Source: Anoplolepis gracilipes
Taxonomy: Eukaryota; Arthropoda; Insecta; Hymenoptera; Formicidae
Direction: 5' to 3'
Assembly: GCF_047496725.1 (NCBI RefSeq)
Contig: NC_132976.1
Coordinates: 3,332,001-3,396,000, forward strand
Length of the DNA stretch: 64,000 bases
The notes below the pieces were generated by a model that searched no databases, was not told where the DNA came from, and was given only the letters and a program-made list of their open reading frames with translations. Each line of letters begins with the position of its first letter. Position 1 is the stretch's first letter. Below, in pieces: positions 52,221 to 63,340 of the stretch. Both the position numbers and the translations under genes were made by a program.

Positions 52221-53036
52221 ATGATGCAATGGTGTATAAATCGTATCACTAAAGTCCGTCACTTACTATCAAATCTGTCAACGAACTCATTGGTCACATG
52301 CCATAAAAAGACGCATGATGAAGAGGTAAATTACAATAATTATCAATTTGAACACGTCCGTTTAAAAAGCTTCAAAAATTGGACATGCCCATGGATAAAA
52401 CCGGAAGATCTTGCGGCGGCTGGATTTTATTACAGTGGAATAAAAGATTCTGTAATATGTTTCGAGTGTTACCTAGAATTGCATACATGGCAACCGAATG
52501 ACGATCCAATGGTCGAGCATCAACGGTGGTTTAATGGTACATGCAGTTTTGTTCGTAATTATTCATGTGGCAATGTGCCAAACGGTGCGGATCCCAAAAA
52601 TATTCCATCCTTTACTGAAGGACAAGACGTGTGTGGACTTTACAATGACAATTTGATGACACTCGAGGAATTAAAAAAATTCTTCCCTCAAGATTTGAAT
52701 ATAAAGGAGTCAGAGAAAAACGGAAGGATAGGTAGCTTCTTTCTTCATACGTTAATGCCAAAATATCCCGAATATGCCAGCTATGACGCCAGATTAAGTA
52801 CATATAAAATGTGGCCTAAAGAGATGTCACAATCTAAGGAAGAATTAGCAGCCGCTGGTTTCTTTTACATGGGAAAGGATGATCAAACATCATGCTACTA
52901 TTGCGGAGGAAAATTAAAAGACTGGGAGCCGGAAGATAATCCCTGGAACCAGCACGCCAAATGGTTTAACCAGTGTTCTTATCTGCTTATGACCAAAGGA
53001 ACAGATTATGTAAAGGCCGCTGAAAAAATGCAATAA
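52221..53036 (+). CDS. RING-less IAP paralogue with two BIR domains (52 kb copy)
   Basis: Single coding exon of 271 residues after acceptor ctttgctag (52187). BIR1 spans about 47-112 with C80, C83, H100, C108; BIR2 spans about 191-256 with C225, C228, H245, C252. The linker NVPNGADPKNIPS and the PKYPEYASYDARL lead into BIR2 closely match the complete gene at 62042. It reads through where that gene splices out: the donor after the KGTDYVK region is lost and a stop follows at 53034. A decayed second exon remains at 53174. AATAAA at 53059-53064 follows the stop within 30 bp. The open frame and intact zinc ligands argue for continued selection or recent decay. Without a RING it could bind caspases or IAP antagonists but not ubiquitinate. 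Confidence 0.92.
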   Translation: MMQWCINRITKVRHLLSNLSTNSLVTCHKKTHDEEVNYNNYQFEHVRLKSFKNWTCPWIKPEDLAAAGFYYSGIKDSVICFECYLELHTWQPNDDPMVEHQRWFNGTCSFVRNYSCGNVPNGADPKNIPSFTEGQDVCGLYNDNLMTLEELKKFFPQDLNIKESEKNGRIGSFFLHTLMPKYPEYASYDARLSTYKMWPKEMSQSKEELAAAGFFYMGKDDQTSCYYCGGKLKDWEPEDNPWNQHAKWFNQCSYLLMTKGTDYVKAAEKMQ

Positions 53037-53173
53037 ATTAATAAATTGGCAAATATTTAATAAAGTATGTTTTTCATTCATACAATAATTCGAATTGTCC
53101 AATTTGTTCTCTAGAAGGATGTGTCACAATACATTAGATATAATATATGTAAAAAATTTGAATTGTTTTTCAG

Positions 53174-53230
53174 GACATGTTAAAGCTACCTACAACCTGT
53201 ACGAAATTGCAAGAAATATCGAAACAGTGA
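53174..53230 (+). pseudogene. Relic of the lost second (RING) exon
   Basis: gtttttcag|GACATGTTAAAGCTACC: the same acceptor and start as exon 2 of the 62 kb gene (ttttcag|GACATCGTGAAACCACC). Both encode D-(I/M)-(V/L)-K-x-P-T. In-frame stop at 53228-53230; no RING cysteines are recognisable beyond. A faint further match, aattgtgaaacaatcggttg, near 53260 resembles aattgtgagaaaccagtcg of the intact exon. Confidence 0.8.
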
Positions 53231-53703
53231 ACTATTTGCGGAGGCTTGATTAATTTTAATTGTGAAACAATCGGTTGGCCATTTCCATTTAAATAGAAAA
53301 TGGGCTATACTCACCGTGACATACAACGCAATACTTAGCAAATGTAAAGAAAGAAGATTATTTACGAAGTGTAATTATTAGCGTACGTACATTCCATCGC
53401 TCACCTGAGATCAATTATCTTTATAAGTTCTATTGTATTAATATATGCATAAAAAAAATATTGAGAGCTAATATTTACAAAAAAACGACATATTTAATTC
53501 ACATATGTCAATTCAATTTTAATATACTGATCTGAAAGGAGTTTAAAGTAATATTACAAGTCATTTTGTTGTTAATAAAGCATGCTCTCGATTAATAGAA
53601 TGAATTTTCTTCAATTATATAATAATGTACTGAATATCTGACGATCACTATGTGTATAGTGTGATTATTATAAAATATAATTGTTCCTATATTTTTTATA
53701 TTC

Positions 53704-53740
<37 letters not shown>

Positions 53741-54099
53741 CAATGTAATATCAGTATTGCAAAAGTTGTTAATCATTAATTGAATGAAACACATGTGCCA
53801 TATCATAGATCTGATGATTATTCTAATAATTGTTATATATTTGGCAGTTTCAATACACAATGCTTGCTAAAAAAAAAAAAAAAAAAAAAAACAATATATT
53901 GTGGCAGGTAAAACATATTACACCATTTCAAATATGAGTACAAGCGACGCGAAAGCTTCCCTCCAGTCATTAGTATTATATAATAATGAATATATATAAT
54001 AATAAGTACATATGGAGAAACAAATCTCAAATAACAATATCGAACTTGTGACCTTAGGCACAAAAATAAAAATAGAAGTGTCTTTAATTTCTGCCAGGA

Positions 54100-54160
<61 letters not shown>

Positions 54161-55429
54161 ACTAAAATAAAAACTAAAGCGTAAATGTTGAGACAGACGT
54201 GAATATTCGTATCAATATCTGTATGTTAATTACTTTTGTAATAACATTTCGATATATGTATAATTTTTTTGCAAACTATATATAATTAATTCAATAAATA
54301 TGTGCACTGGCGATATTTTAAAATAATATATATGCGAGTTATAAGCTTTAATAATTTTGTACAATGACATATTAAAATGTAAACTTTTTATAATGACTGT
54401 ATGTAATAAAATGCTATCTCGACAATATTTGCTTATTTTATTTATTTAAAGAGAATCGACCGTATAGAAAAATACTTTAATATCCCAACTTTTACACTCT
54501 TTCATATTTATTGTAAGATTTAGGATTGATTTGATACTACCAATACTTCGCTTAATCGATTTATTAATAAATAAATCTCTATTTCTTTTCTTTTAATTAA
54601 TCAAACAAAGAATTCTGAGAGAGTTTGTAACGTTACTTAAAATGCAACTCTAGTTTATTATCGCTAGATATACTAGATTATCACACAAGATAATAGTATT
54701 TAATCTTTTTAATTTAAATATTTTCGAGATATCTTGAACAATTATCTTGAACCACGTATGTTTAATATTTATTTTTAAAAAATCAAGATTAATAACTCTA
54801 ATAAAATCGCTCTTTTAAAATGTTCGTTTAATTCTTTTATCAGATTTATTTATAAGAGAATATGTTTATATATCGTATTACACTTATCGCAAGTAAAATA
54901 AAGAAAATTTACCAAGTAGATAATAAATTGTCGATAACATATCTGAGGATATTCATATAATTGAAAAAATGCATCCCGTGACACCTTCTTTCAAAAATTT
55001 TCGGAAAACCCGTGAAATTATACATGAAAAACATTCCGACAGAAGGACGTGATCTTACATATAATTTCGCTATATTGAACCAGAAGGCGCCGAATAATAT
55101 GCATTCTTGACATTCCCTTGTGGATCGACTCTTTTTTTTTCTTCCTGGGAAAATGGGAAAATGCTACCTTAAAGTGTTGGAATTTTCTCGTAATCTCTTC
55201 TCGCATTCCTTCTCGATTTTTGTGTACCGTTTACTATGGTTCATATGTACATTCGTGTGATACAATCGCCTTCATCCATATCTGCAAACGAATTTTAGTA
55301 ATATCTTTGTGTATTTTCAATAATAAATAAACTTCCTTAAATTAACAATCGCAATTCTTTCTTCGAAAGATTCGGAAATGTATTTGCCTAAAATAATAAT
55401 CTCATATATACGGCATTGGATTTATAAAC
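53231..55429. other. Duplicated 3' flank then intergenic DNA
   Basis: 53760-54010 resembles the 3' flank of the complete IAP gene at 63660-63950 (shared catgtg.catatca.aga and agtcattagt.ttat.taat). (TA)n at about 53705-53735, poly-A at 53871-53891, (GA)n at 54107-54155. No coding support. Confidence 0.5.
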
Positions 55430-55560
55430 AAAGAGTGTCTTATGATTAAAATCGATTGTTTATTTTTCTCGGAAGCAAGACAATGGATAATAAAATAACG
55501 ATTGTTCGCGAACAATACACGTGATAACGGTTTTATAAATTTTTTAAAACAGCTTTTTTA
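55430..55560 (+). repeat. Third copy of the IAP upstream segment
   Basis: attaaaatcgattgtttatttttctc...acaatggataataaaa parallels 49690-49735. It diverges afterwards; a perfect palindrome attgttcgcgaacaat lies at 55501-55516. Confidence 0.6.
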
Positions 55561-56099
55561 TAAATATTGTACAAACACACACATACGAACCAAATACTTT
55601 ATATGTGTGCATTTAATAAAGATTCTGTTTACATTAAACTAATTAAAATGTATTATACAATAATTTTGAATTATATAACAAGTTTACGAATTCTCTTTTG
55701 ATGATTGACAGGTAGATTTAAAAACAGAATGTTGATTTACAAAATCTTTCTTTCATATTATATTAATAAAAAATATATGAATTAATAATCTATTATTATA
55801 TTATTTTATTAGTAAAAAATATTTTATATTTAAATTTTTTGGTGACGTAGAGTTTGGACTTTCCAATTTTTTACGCTTACATAAGTTTGTATCTATGAGA
55901 TGTAAAAATTACAAACGGCAATATAGATTGCGCAAAAGACTCAAGTACTTTTCCGAGAATTCGTGATTATTCATCATTACGTGTTATTTAAACGCGTAGA
56001 ATCTTACAATTAGTCGTTCTCGAAATGACAAGATAAATTTTGGGAATGTCAACGTGTCATTTTGATTTCGCGAATTAAATGATAAGATATAAACACGAT

Positions 56100-58210
56100 A
56101 TGCTTTTAGCCGATTATTCGACCGTGCGTTTAAAAACAGGAATTTTGTTCAAAAACACATTCGAGTTTCCCTGAAAGGTCAGCACGCATCGCATACGCAT
56201 ACACACACACAAACACACACACATATATATATATATTTTTAGACGCGATCGAATTCCTAGCCAGACGCGTGTCAAGTCTAATCTAAGAATGGACCACCCT
56301 AAGTTCGAGGAATGTACCTTTTTCACACAGGATTAGAGTCTACCATTATTCCTCAAAAAAAAAAAAAAAAAAAATAAAAAGCTCATCCCTTTATCAACTC
56401 GTCCGTCGACGATAAAAATTCGCCGAAAGTACGTCTTTAGGGTCGTTCCGTTTCCACAGGAAGTATGGCTTACGAAATAGCTAGACCGACCTAACAGTAA
56501 CGCAGCAGGGGGTGCGTTCGGCATAAAACTGTCGTAGAGGGTAAGAAAATTTGAAGAAGAAGTTCCCCTCGAGGTCAGTATTCAATGGCGAACAAAGACG
56601 TGGCGCTATCGCGGCGAGCGGAATTTTTCGAGCGACGGGTGCGGGCAGCGGGCATCGCGTTACGAGTGAGCTGGTGAGCTGAGCTCAGCGGCGACAGCGC
56701 AGGCGACCTTTCTCTCCGCGGCCTTCCCTCCTCGCCGCCATTGCTGCCATCGCCACACGTCACGCGCACACACATGCTGTATTGTACACATGTAGTACCT
56801 ATATATATATAGCTCGGCCGCGCAGCGACTGTCAGTGCCGTATTATAAACCGGCCGAGTCTGCCCTTCCTCGAATTCCTCGGAATTTTTCTCAATTAGAT
56901 TCTTCCTTTGGCGTTTTTTGGTGAAATCAACAATCTTTCTTCTTTCATTCGTCACGTGAAGGGAAGATTAGATTAGATCAGAGTTAGAAATTTTGCTGTA
57001 AACAATTATATCTTTATTGAAATTGGCTCTTTTATCCATATACATTCCTATATATTTTTTTATCTCAGGCTTTTGAGAAGCGTAATCGATTCTGCGAGCG
57101 ACTGTTATTTTTAATTGTCTCTTATATATTGTACACGTGTATTATTTACACGAATCAATACTGACAATGAGCGTAAAATTACCTCTTGTCTGCTTGTAAA
57201 AATTACATTCGTAAAAGTCAGGATTCTAAAAATAAATACCAATTTGTCCCAGTTGATGTTATCAGCATGCATAAAAAAAAAAATATTCATCAGACACGTT
57301 TCGTAAGAACGCGAAACATAATGTATGTAATAAACAATTCCGCGGAAATGGCTTTAGATTTCGCTCGGCGCGGCGCGGCGTCGCGAGCACAGCAGGGCTT
57401 ACGTCACGTTACGAGAAGTCTGGTGGGAGAGAAACAGACGGTAGATTATACGAGGCGAGCTCGTTAAGTATACCACTCGTTTGCCGTCCCACCCAGACGA
57501 GTATCGTTCTTTCGAACACAAGCTTCGCCGTAGAAGGAACGGGGATCGCGGGCCGCCAACGCCGTCATTGAACATACTATACTCTATACGCGACTGTGCA
57601 AAGCGGGTTCTCGCTATAGTATACGCTCATCGCTTTGTCGCGTTCCCGCGAGCAGCTGCGAGCACGCACATCCAGCTCGAGTATCGTCGCGCGTTTTCCT
57701 GCCGTATTTTACTCCAGCCAGCGCTCGATCCGTTCAGTTCGGCATCCCACGTCCACGGATTTACGTTCAACCGCACGCCGCGTTTTCACGCGCAGCTTTT
57801 CCACCCTCCACGTTCCGTTCGATACGAAAACGCGACGGCGAAAATATATCCGCGTCCGCGCGATACGCTCGCGAAACGGGACGTAACAATAAGGGGAAAG
57901 AGAGAGCGGTCGTGTCGAAGGACAAAGCCCTGGCGACTCGCAGCAGTCAAGCCGATTCGGTCTTCGGGTATGTTTTTTCTTTTCCTTAATCACTCATTAC
58001 ACCCGCACGTATCTCGCATTATTCCCACCAAAGGGATTATTTTAAAATCCCACATTCCTTCCTCACGCTTGTTTCTTTTTCTTTCTCTTTTTTTTTTTTT
58101 CTTTTTCTTTTTTTTGGTTGCCGCTACTTGCGGGGAAAGTCTTGCTTGCGTTTATGTAAGAAGTAGGGCACACCCAGTGCTGAAATTTTCAAGTGCCATA
58201 TAAGTGCGAC
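56100..58210. promoter_or_regulatory. CpG islands before the complete DIAP1-type gene
   Basis: Two CpG-dense blocks (56240-56990 and 57330-58000) in AT-rich DNA. The 240-codon plus-strand frame at 57481-58203 is open only because of GC content and pyrimidine tracts and has no domain. Best explained as promoter and 5' UTR sequence of the gene at 62042. Confidence 0.45.
56801..56836 (+). promoter_or_regulatory. Candidate core promoter: TATA box and TCAGT initiator
   Basis: atatatatatag at 56801-56812, then TCAGT (arthropod initiator) at 56832-56836. The spacing from TATA to the initiator A is about 25-33 bp, as expected. In a CpG island, pointing towards the IAP gene at 62042. Confidence 0.45.
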
Positions 58211-58857
58211 GATAAGGGCGATTGACAACGTGATATCACACTGATTGACGGTGTTTTGAGATTTGATCGACACATCTGTTTACTACATTCCTCCCCTCTA
58301 CCTCCCCTCCCCGCCCACTGTTTTATCGGCATCCTTTCATATACGATGGCGTCTCTTCTTATCTCGTGTTATTGGGTGGGTCCCATATTTATTCAAGATT
58401 TTAAAAGACGATAACCGAGTGGAAAAAGATAATTTGTTAAAAAAAAAAAAAAAAAAAAAAAGATATGTTAGAATAAAATTAAATGGAATTATCAGGTTAT
58501 ATGTAGGTATACTGTGTTTAATATGGAATAAAAATATATTGTTTTTATTTTTATGTCCTTTATGTAAATCTAATGTAAAGACGAGCCTGTTTCAATCTTT
58601 TTCTGGTCTTTTATTTTTCATCAGAATTTATTGACAACAAAAAAGGTTAGACATCAAAATAACTCTAACTTAATCTTTAATGAATTTTTAATGTCTTAAT
58701 TTGTTCGAATAATTTATCAAATGACATGACATGACATGACTGACGCCTGTGATACACGTGCCGCTTTCCTATCTTTTCTCTCTCTCTTTCATGCACCAAT
58801 TTTGGCAAAATCTTTTTCTATTTCCTTCCAGGTCACTCCTCCTTTCTTTTCGACCTT

Positions 58858-59486
58858 TTAAAGGTTACCGACACAAAAGATATTGATACCACAATCTACA
58901 ACTAAACCGATATTGTCTTTACTGTACGCTGTTATTAGTTCTTGGAAAACCGATTTTTTAATTTCACTATGATTTTTTATTCTATTTTCTATAAAATTAA
59001 GATTATGATTTATCTAGTCATCATTGATAATAAAGTCGTTAATCATTCTGACTTTTGATAATAAAATCGTTAATCATTCTGTGTTCAAGGAATTTATAGA
59101 AACAAATACTAATCATTTTTTTCTATACGTCATATGAACAGAGTCCACAAATGGTGGGAGCAAGTATCAGTTATTTGAATATGAATAATTTATGCAAAAT
59201 CCCTGGCATACAAGTAAATGATGAATTATGAATTTATCATTGTTTATAACTATATCATCTATGTAAAAATATAAAATTGCTCAAATTACTATCGGAATTT
59301 TATTGATTATAATTCCAATAATAATTTGAACAATTTTACCGACGTTGGTAGAATCAGTCCATGACTCTTTGGTTGCGTGTGTGATACGAGACCAGTTCTT
59401 CCATCGTTGCCAGTTCTAAAGGGAGAATATATACCGGATGAAACAGATGTAGAGTCTTCAAAAGAAAGATTATGTGCTGATGTCAT
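58858..59486 (-). CDS. Candidate minus-strand small gene, two possible exons
   Basis: Exon A, 59486-59340: ATG 59486 (acaaaATGACA), 49 codons (MTSAHNLSFEDSTSV..., PFRTGNDGRTGLVSHTQPKSHG) to a TCG|gtaaaa donor, phase 0. Exon B, 58988-58858: acceptor ttttatag, then KNHSEIKKSVFQEL and GLVVDCGINIF to a stop. The frame of B needs phase 1, so a direct A-B join does not work; an unseen exon or another acceptor is required. Both look coding in composition, but neither is recognised. They would lie inside the 5' intron of the IAP gene on the opposite strand. Confidence 0.35.
59020..59080. repeat. Two-copy tandem repeat of about 30 bp
   Basis: ttgataataaa(g/a)tcgttaatcattctg occurs twice in succession. 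Recent local duplication in non-coding DNA. Confidence 0.8.
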
Positions 59487-59522
59487 TTTGTATAAATCTC
59501 TGGACGCTAAATAAGCACGCAC

Positions 59523-61340
59523 TTTGCTCGTTTCGATGTGTCATTTTTGCATCATTTATATCGAGATATGCAAAAATTCTCGAAACAGACACTTTGTAAA
59601 TGTAGCATTCTCAAACAATGAATCTGATTTGTTGACTTGCAACAATTGGTCAATTTTAGTTTGATTAATGAAAAGGACAGAATGTCAAGTTACAAATAAT
59701 CGAAATAAAATAAGAACAAAGAGACTCTTCGTGTGATAGAGGTTCTTCAAGGTTAAAAAAATTGAGCATTGAAAACCAAGAATTTTTATGCATTCATATG
59801 CACTCCTACTCTAAGAAGGACGCCTACTCCAAGAATAAACTCAAAAGAGGAGAGAGAGAGAGATCAGCGTTTCTCCTAAAACGGATACGACTTAATGACA
59901 TGACGGTAAAGAATACGTTACTGCAGCTAGCTTACACAGCGGATGACTCGGTTTCCAATACACGCTCGTGATTGAAGCGTTCCTTTCACAAGAGTAGAAA
60001 TTCCTAACCGGGCTTGAGAAGGCGCCTTTCCCCCTCCTCCCAGCTTCTCGGAAATTGTGACTTACTGCAGTACTCCGCGAAATAAGCGCTCTTTTGCTGA
60101 TGGAGAAATTTTCTCATAGCTTTAAAAACACTAATTTCAAATTGTCACCCCGAGTATCGTCTCATCATCGATCCTTCTCAAAATAAAAATTTATCGATGA
60201 TTTAAATACTTCAAAATTTTGACTTTATTATTATTATTTCGATTTTTTAATCATCCTTGATTTTTTAACACTCATCATCGTATCATGTTCAACTTCCCGG
60301 GCCATTTTCCGCGAGATTTTGTCGTTGCGTTGAAAAATTCGAGAAGAAAATTCTATAACGTTCTTTGACCCTTCTTTTGAATATCCGGTCTCCGTTCCTG
60401 TCTGCTCTAAAAGAGAATAACAAGAGGAAGAGAGATAGAGAGAAGTAGTAGTAGTGTAGAAAAAGGTAGTTGTAGGTAAGCATCGGCAACACTGCATTCC
60501 AGAGTTATATCCAATAACCTTAAAGCCTTGGTCACTTTTCTCGCTATGTTCCTTCCTGCAGCAAGCATGGGCTCAAGGAAGTCCGTGACAGCAAGACTGA
60601 TCAGATTTTTTTTACACTTTAATTTTTTTTCTTTTAAAGATGTATTTCGTTTCTGCAGAGCCACATGTAAGTTTTACTTTTTTTTTTTTTTTTATTTCTA
60701 ATTATTTCGTTTTCATTTTACTTTAATATACAATATATAGGCTGCGCTCAGGGAGATGTTATTAGCGTTAAAAATATTATTCTATCTTTGACATTAAAAA
60801 TTAAATAAGGATAGATCATGCTAATAGGCTCTTCTCAAATTCACGCTTACAATTAGGAGCACAAATTTTGGCTGCTCTTTATTCCATTATCTTAAACGTG
60901 TCTCTATATATTACTGTTTCGTTGTCAGTTGGAGGAAAGATGGGGGAGGGTCGTGTCACGTGTACATACATATATACATATTGGCACTGCTCATGATACG
61001 ATGATGTGTTCATTCTTTAGAAATTAATGATTAATTTCTTTTCGATAAGAGAATTAAAAGATAGATGAAAGAGATGCCTTTAATAATCAAGATCTTTTCA
61101 TACTGTAACATACACATTTAGAGCCAGTTGTTCCAACATTTGGTAAGTTTAACCTCGTTGGTAAAAATAATACTTATCTAGATAAGTTCTGAAAAAAAGA
61201 TAAGAAGATGTACCAACAAAGGTTGAGTTCGAAAATTCATTGACAGTACTGCAAGCATGTTGTCATAGAATAAATCTTATCTTTAACTCACAAATTAATT
61301 ATTAACTTTATATTTTATACTGTTTTTATATTTTAAAAAG

Positions 61341-61388
<48 letters not shown>

Positions 61389-62000
61389 AATTGCATATAA
61401 ATATTTTTTTCAAGCTTTTAAATGAATAAAAAAGGACTAAAAAATTATATCAAAAACATAATATTAAATGCATGAATTTTAAAAGCATTTTTATGAAAAA
61501 ATCATCAATTTTAATATGATTAGTATAGAATATTCTATACAATTTTTATGCTAACATAAAACAAAAGAAAAAAAAAACCAAACACATTTTTTGAAAGATC
61601 TAATATTTGTCAAAATATTGATAATATTTTTAGTATGTAAAAGAATGAAAAGATTTGATTTCTTAATTAGTTATCAATTAGTCTAACTTGAATAATATTT
61701 CTTTTACTATTTCCCATTTTTTATTCCATGCTTGGCATGACAACATCTTTTATTCGAATAAAATATTTGAGATAACTGAGCATTTAGAGCTTTTTATCAC
61801 ACAAATGGCCTGTGGAAATTTTACATTTGATAAAGAATCGAGGAAAATAGGAAAGGCATACCATTAAATAAAAATATATGTCTATTTCTTCCTTATATTA
61901 TGCCTTATGTGGAATGTAAATTGAAACTGATTATTATTTAATGAAATTTATAAATCTATTAATGTTATTAATGTCTTCTTTTCTTTTCTTTTCTTTGCAG
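59523..62000. other. Probable 5' intron of the complete DIAP1-type gene
   Basis: No supported exon. A CpG-richer part lies at about 59900-60160, poly-T at 60678-60693, and (TA)n at about 61345-61381. It ends in a pyrimidine tract of repeated ttttc and acceptor ctttgcag at 62000. Confidence 0.45.
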
Positions 62001-62041
62001 ATCCTCAGGTAAAAAAACATCGTAACAAATTTATTAAAAAA

Positions 62042-63340
62042 ATGACTGGATGCATCGAACAATTTATTTTTCCTCCAAACCGCTTACGACCAACACCTTC
62101 TATAACATCTCAATTTCTCGAGATAGCAGATGAAATCGACGGCAATGATTATCGACTAGAGACCGTTCGATTAGAAAGCTTTAAGAATTGGCCATGTGCA
62201 TGGATGAAACCGGAAAAGCTTGCGGCTGCCGGATTCTATTATACTGGCGAGGGTGACAAGGTGAAATGTTTCGAGTGCCACGTGGAGATATGTCAGTGGC
62301 AGCCGGAGGACAGTCCGATGGTTGATCATCAGCGATGGTCCGGAAGATGTAGATTCGTACGTAATATCCCATGTGGCAACGTGCCAATCGGCGCGGATCC
62401 TAGCACGATTCCGGCCTCTGTGCCTAAAGGAACCGATGTATGTGGCCCTTATGGTACAGTTTACATGCCTTATTCTGGCCCAGATAACGAAGAGTTTACC
62501 ATGGAAAGTTCCATGAAATTCAACGCAGAAAGATTCACTGCTATGAGACCGAAGCATCCTGAATACGCCAGTTACGATGCCAGATTATGTACATTCGAAA
62601 CATGGCCTAAAGCAATGTCACAAACTAAAGAAGAATTAGCAACCGCAGGTTTCTTCTACACGGGAAACGGAGATCAGACATTGTGCTATCATTGCGGAGG
62701 AGGATTGAGAGATTGGGAGCCAGAGGATGATCCTTGGGAACAGCACGCCAAGTGGTTTGACTATTGTTCGTACTTGCTTATGGTCAAAGGCAGGGATTAT
62801 ATAAACAAGCTTACTGGAAAACCATATGTTAAACCGGTAAGTATTTATAATAAAATATACTTTTATTTACACTTCTTAATATAACGTTTGTAACCTGTGA
62901 AATGAACGTGAAGTAGTTATGTTAAATACATAATGACAACATGATGTTAATTTTAAATTCTTTTTCAGGACATCGTGAAACCACCTACAATTGTTGAAGA
63001 TCAAATATCTGGTAAATCTGATGATGAATGTATTGCTAGTGGAAGTTCTCAGAATTCTACTACTTCTGAAGAGGCTAACAAAGAAAGTATGGCTGTAGCG
63101 ATCAATACAGGATCAAACGAAGCCAATGATGAAGAACAATCTATTGTCAAAGCGCAAAATTGTGAGAAACCAGTCGACAAAGATGCAAGAATGTGCAAAA
63201 TATGCTACAGTAGAGAATTACGAATGGTATTTATGCCATGTGGGCATTTGCTGGCTTGTGCAGAGTGCGCAAAGAACATGAAAATATGTGGAGTATGTCG
63301 TAAACCTGTAAAGGTTACCGTACAGGCATACATTCCATAG
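62042..63340 (+). CDS. Diap1: Inhibitor of apoptosis, 2 BIR + RING (DIAP1/thread type)
   Basis: Two coding exons, 62042-62836 and 62969-63340, phase 0, 388 residues (Drosophila DIAP1 438). The 5' leader exon starts after acceptor ctttgcag (62000). BIR1 about 43-108 (C76, C79, H96, C103), BIR2 about 181-246 (C215, C218, H235, C242), an acidic Ser-rich linker, and a C-terminal RING (C341, C344, C356, H358, C362, C365, C372, C375). DIAP1-type proteins bind and ubiquitinate initiator and effector caspases and are displaced by Reaper/Hid/Grim-type antagonists. ADEID33-G just before BIR1 looks like a caspase cleavage site, placed like the one in Drosophila DIAP1. AATAAA at 63432-63437. It is the only RING-bearing member of the local array and the likely parent type of the copies at 43.5, 45.5 and 52.2 kb. 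Confidence 0.97.

Noticed and set aside
57481..58203. 240-codon plus-strand open frame
   Set aside because: Lies in a CpG island; amino-acid composition follows base composition, Phe runs come from poly-T, and there is no domain or splice logic. Treated as promoter or leader DNA.
60407..60664. 85-codon minus-strand frame with a hydrophobic tail
   Set aside because: Tail comes from a pyrimidine-biased tract; no homology recognised and no clear exon borders.
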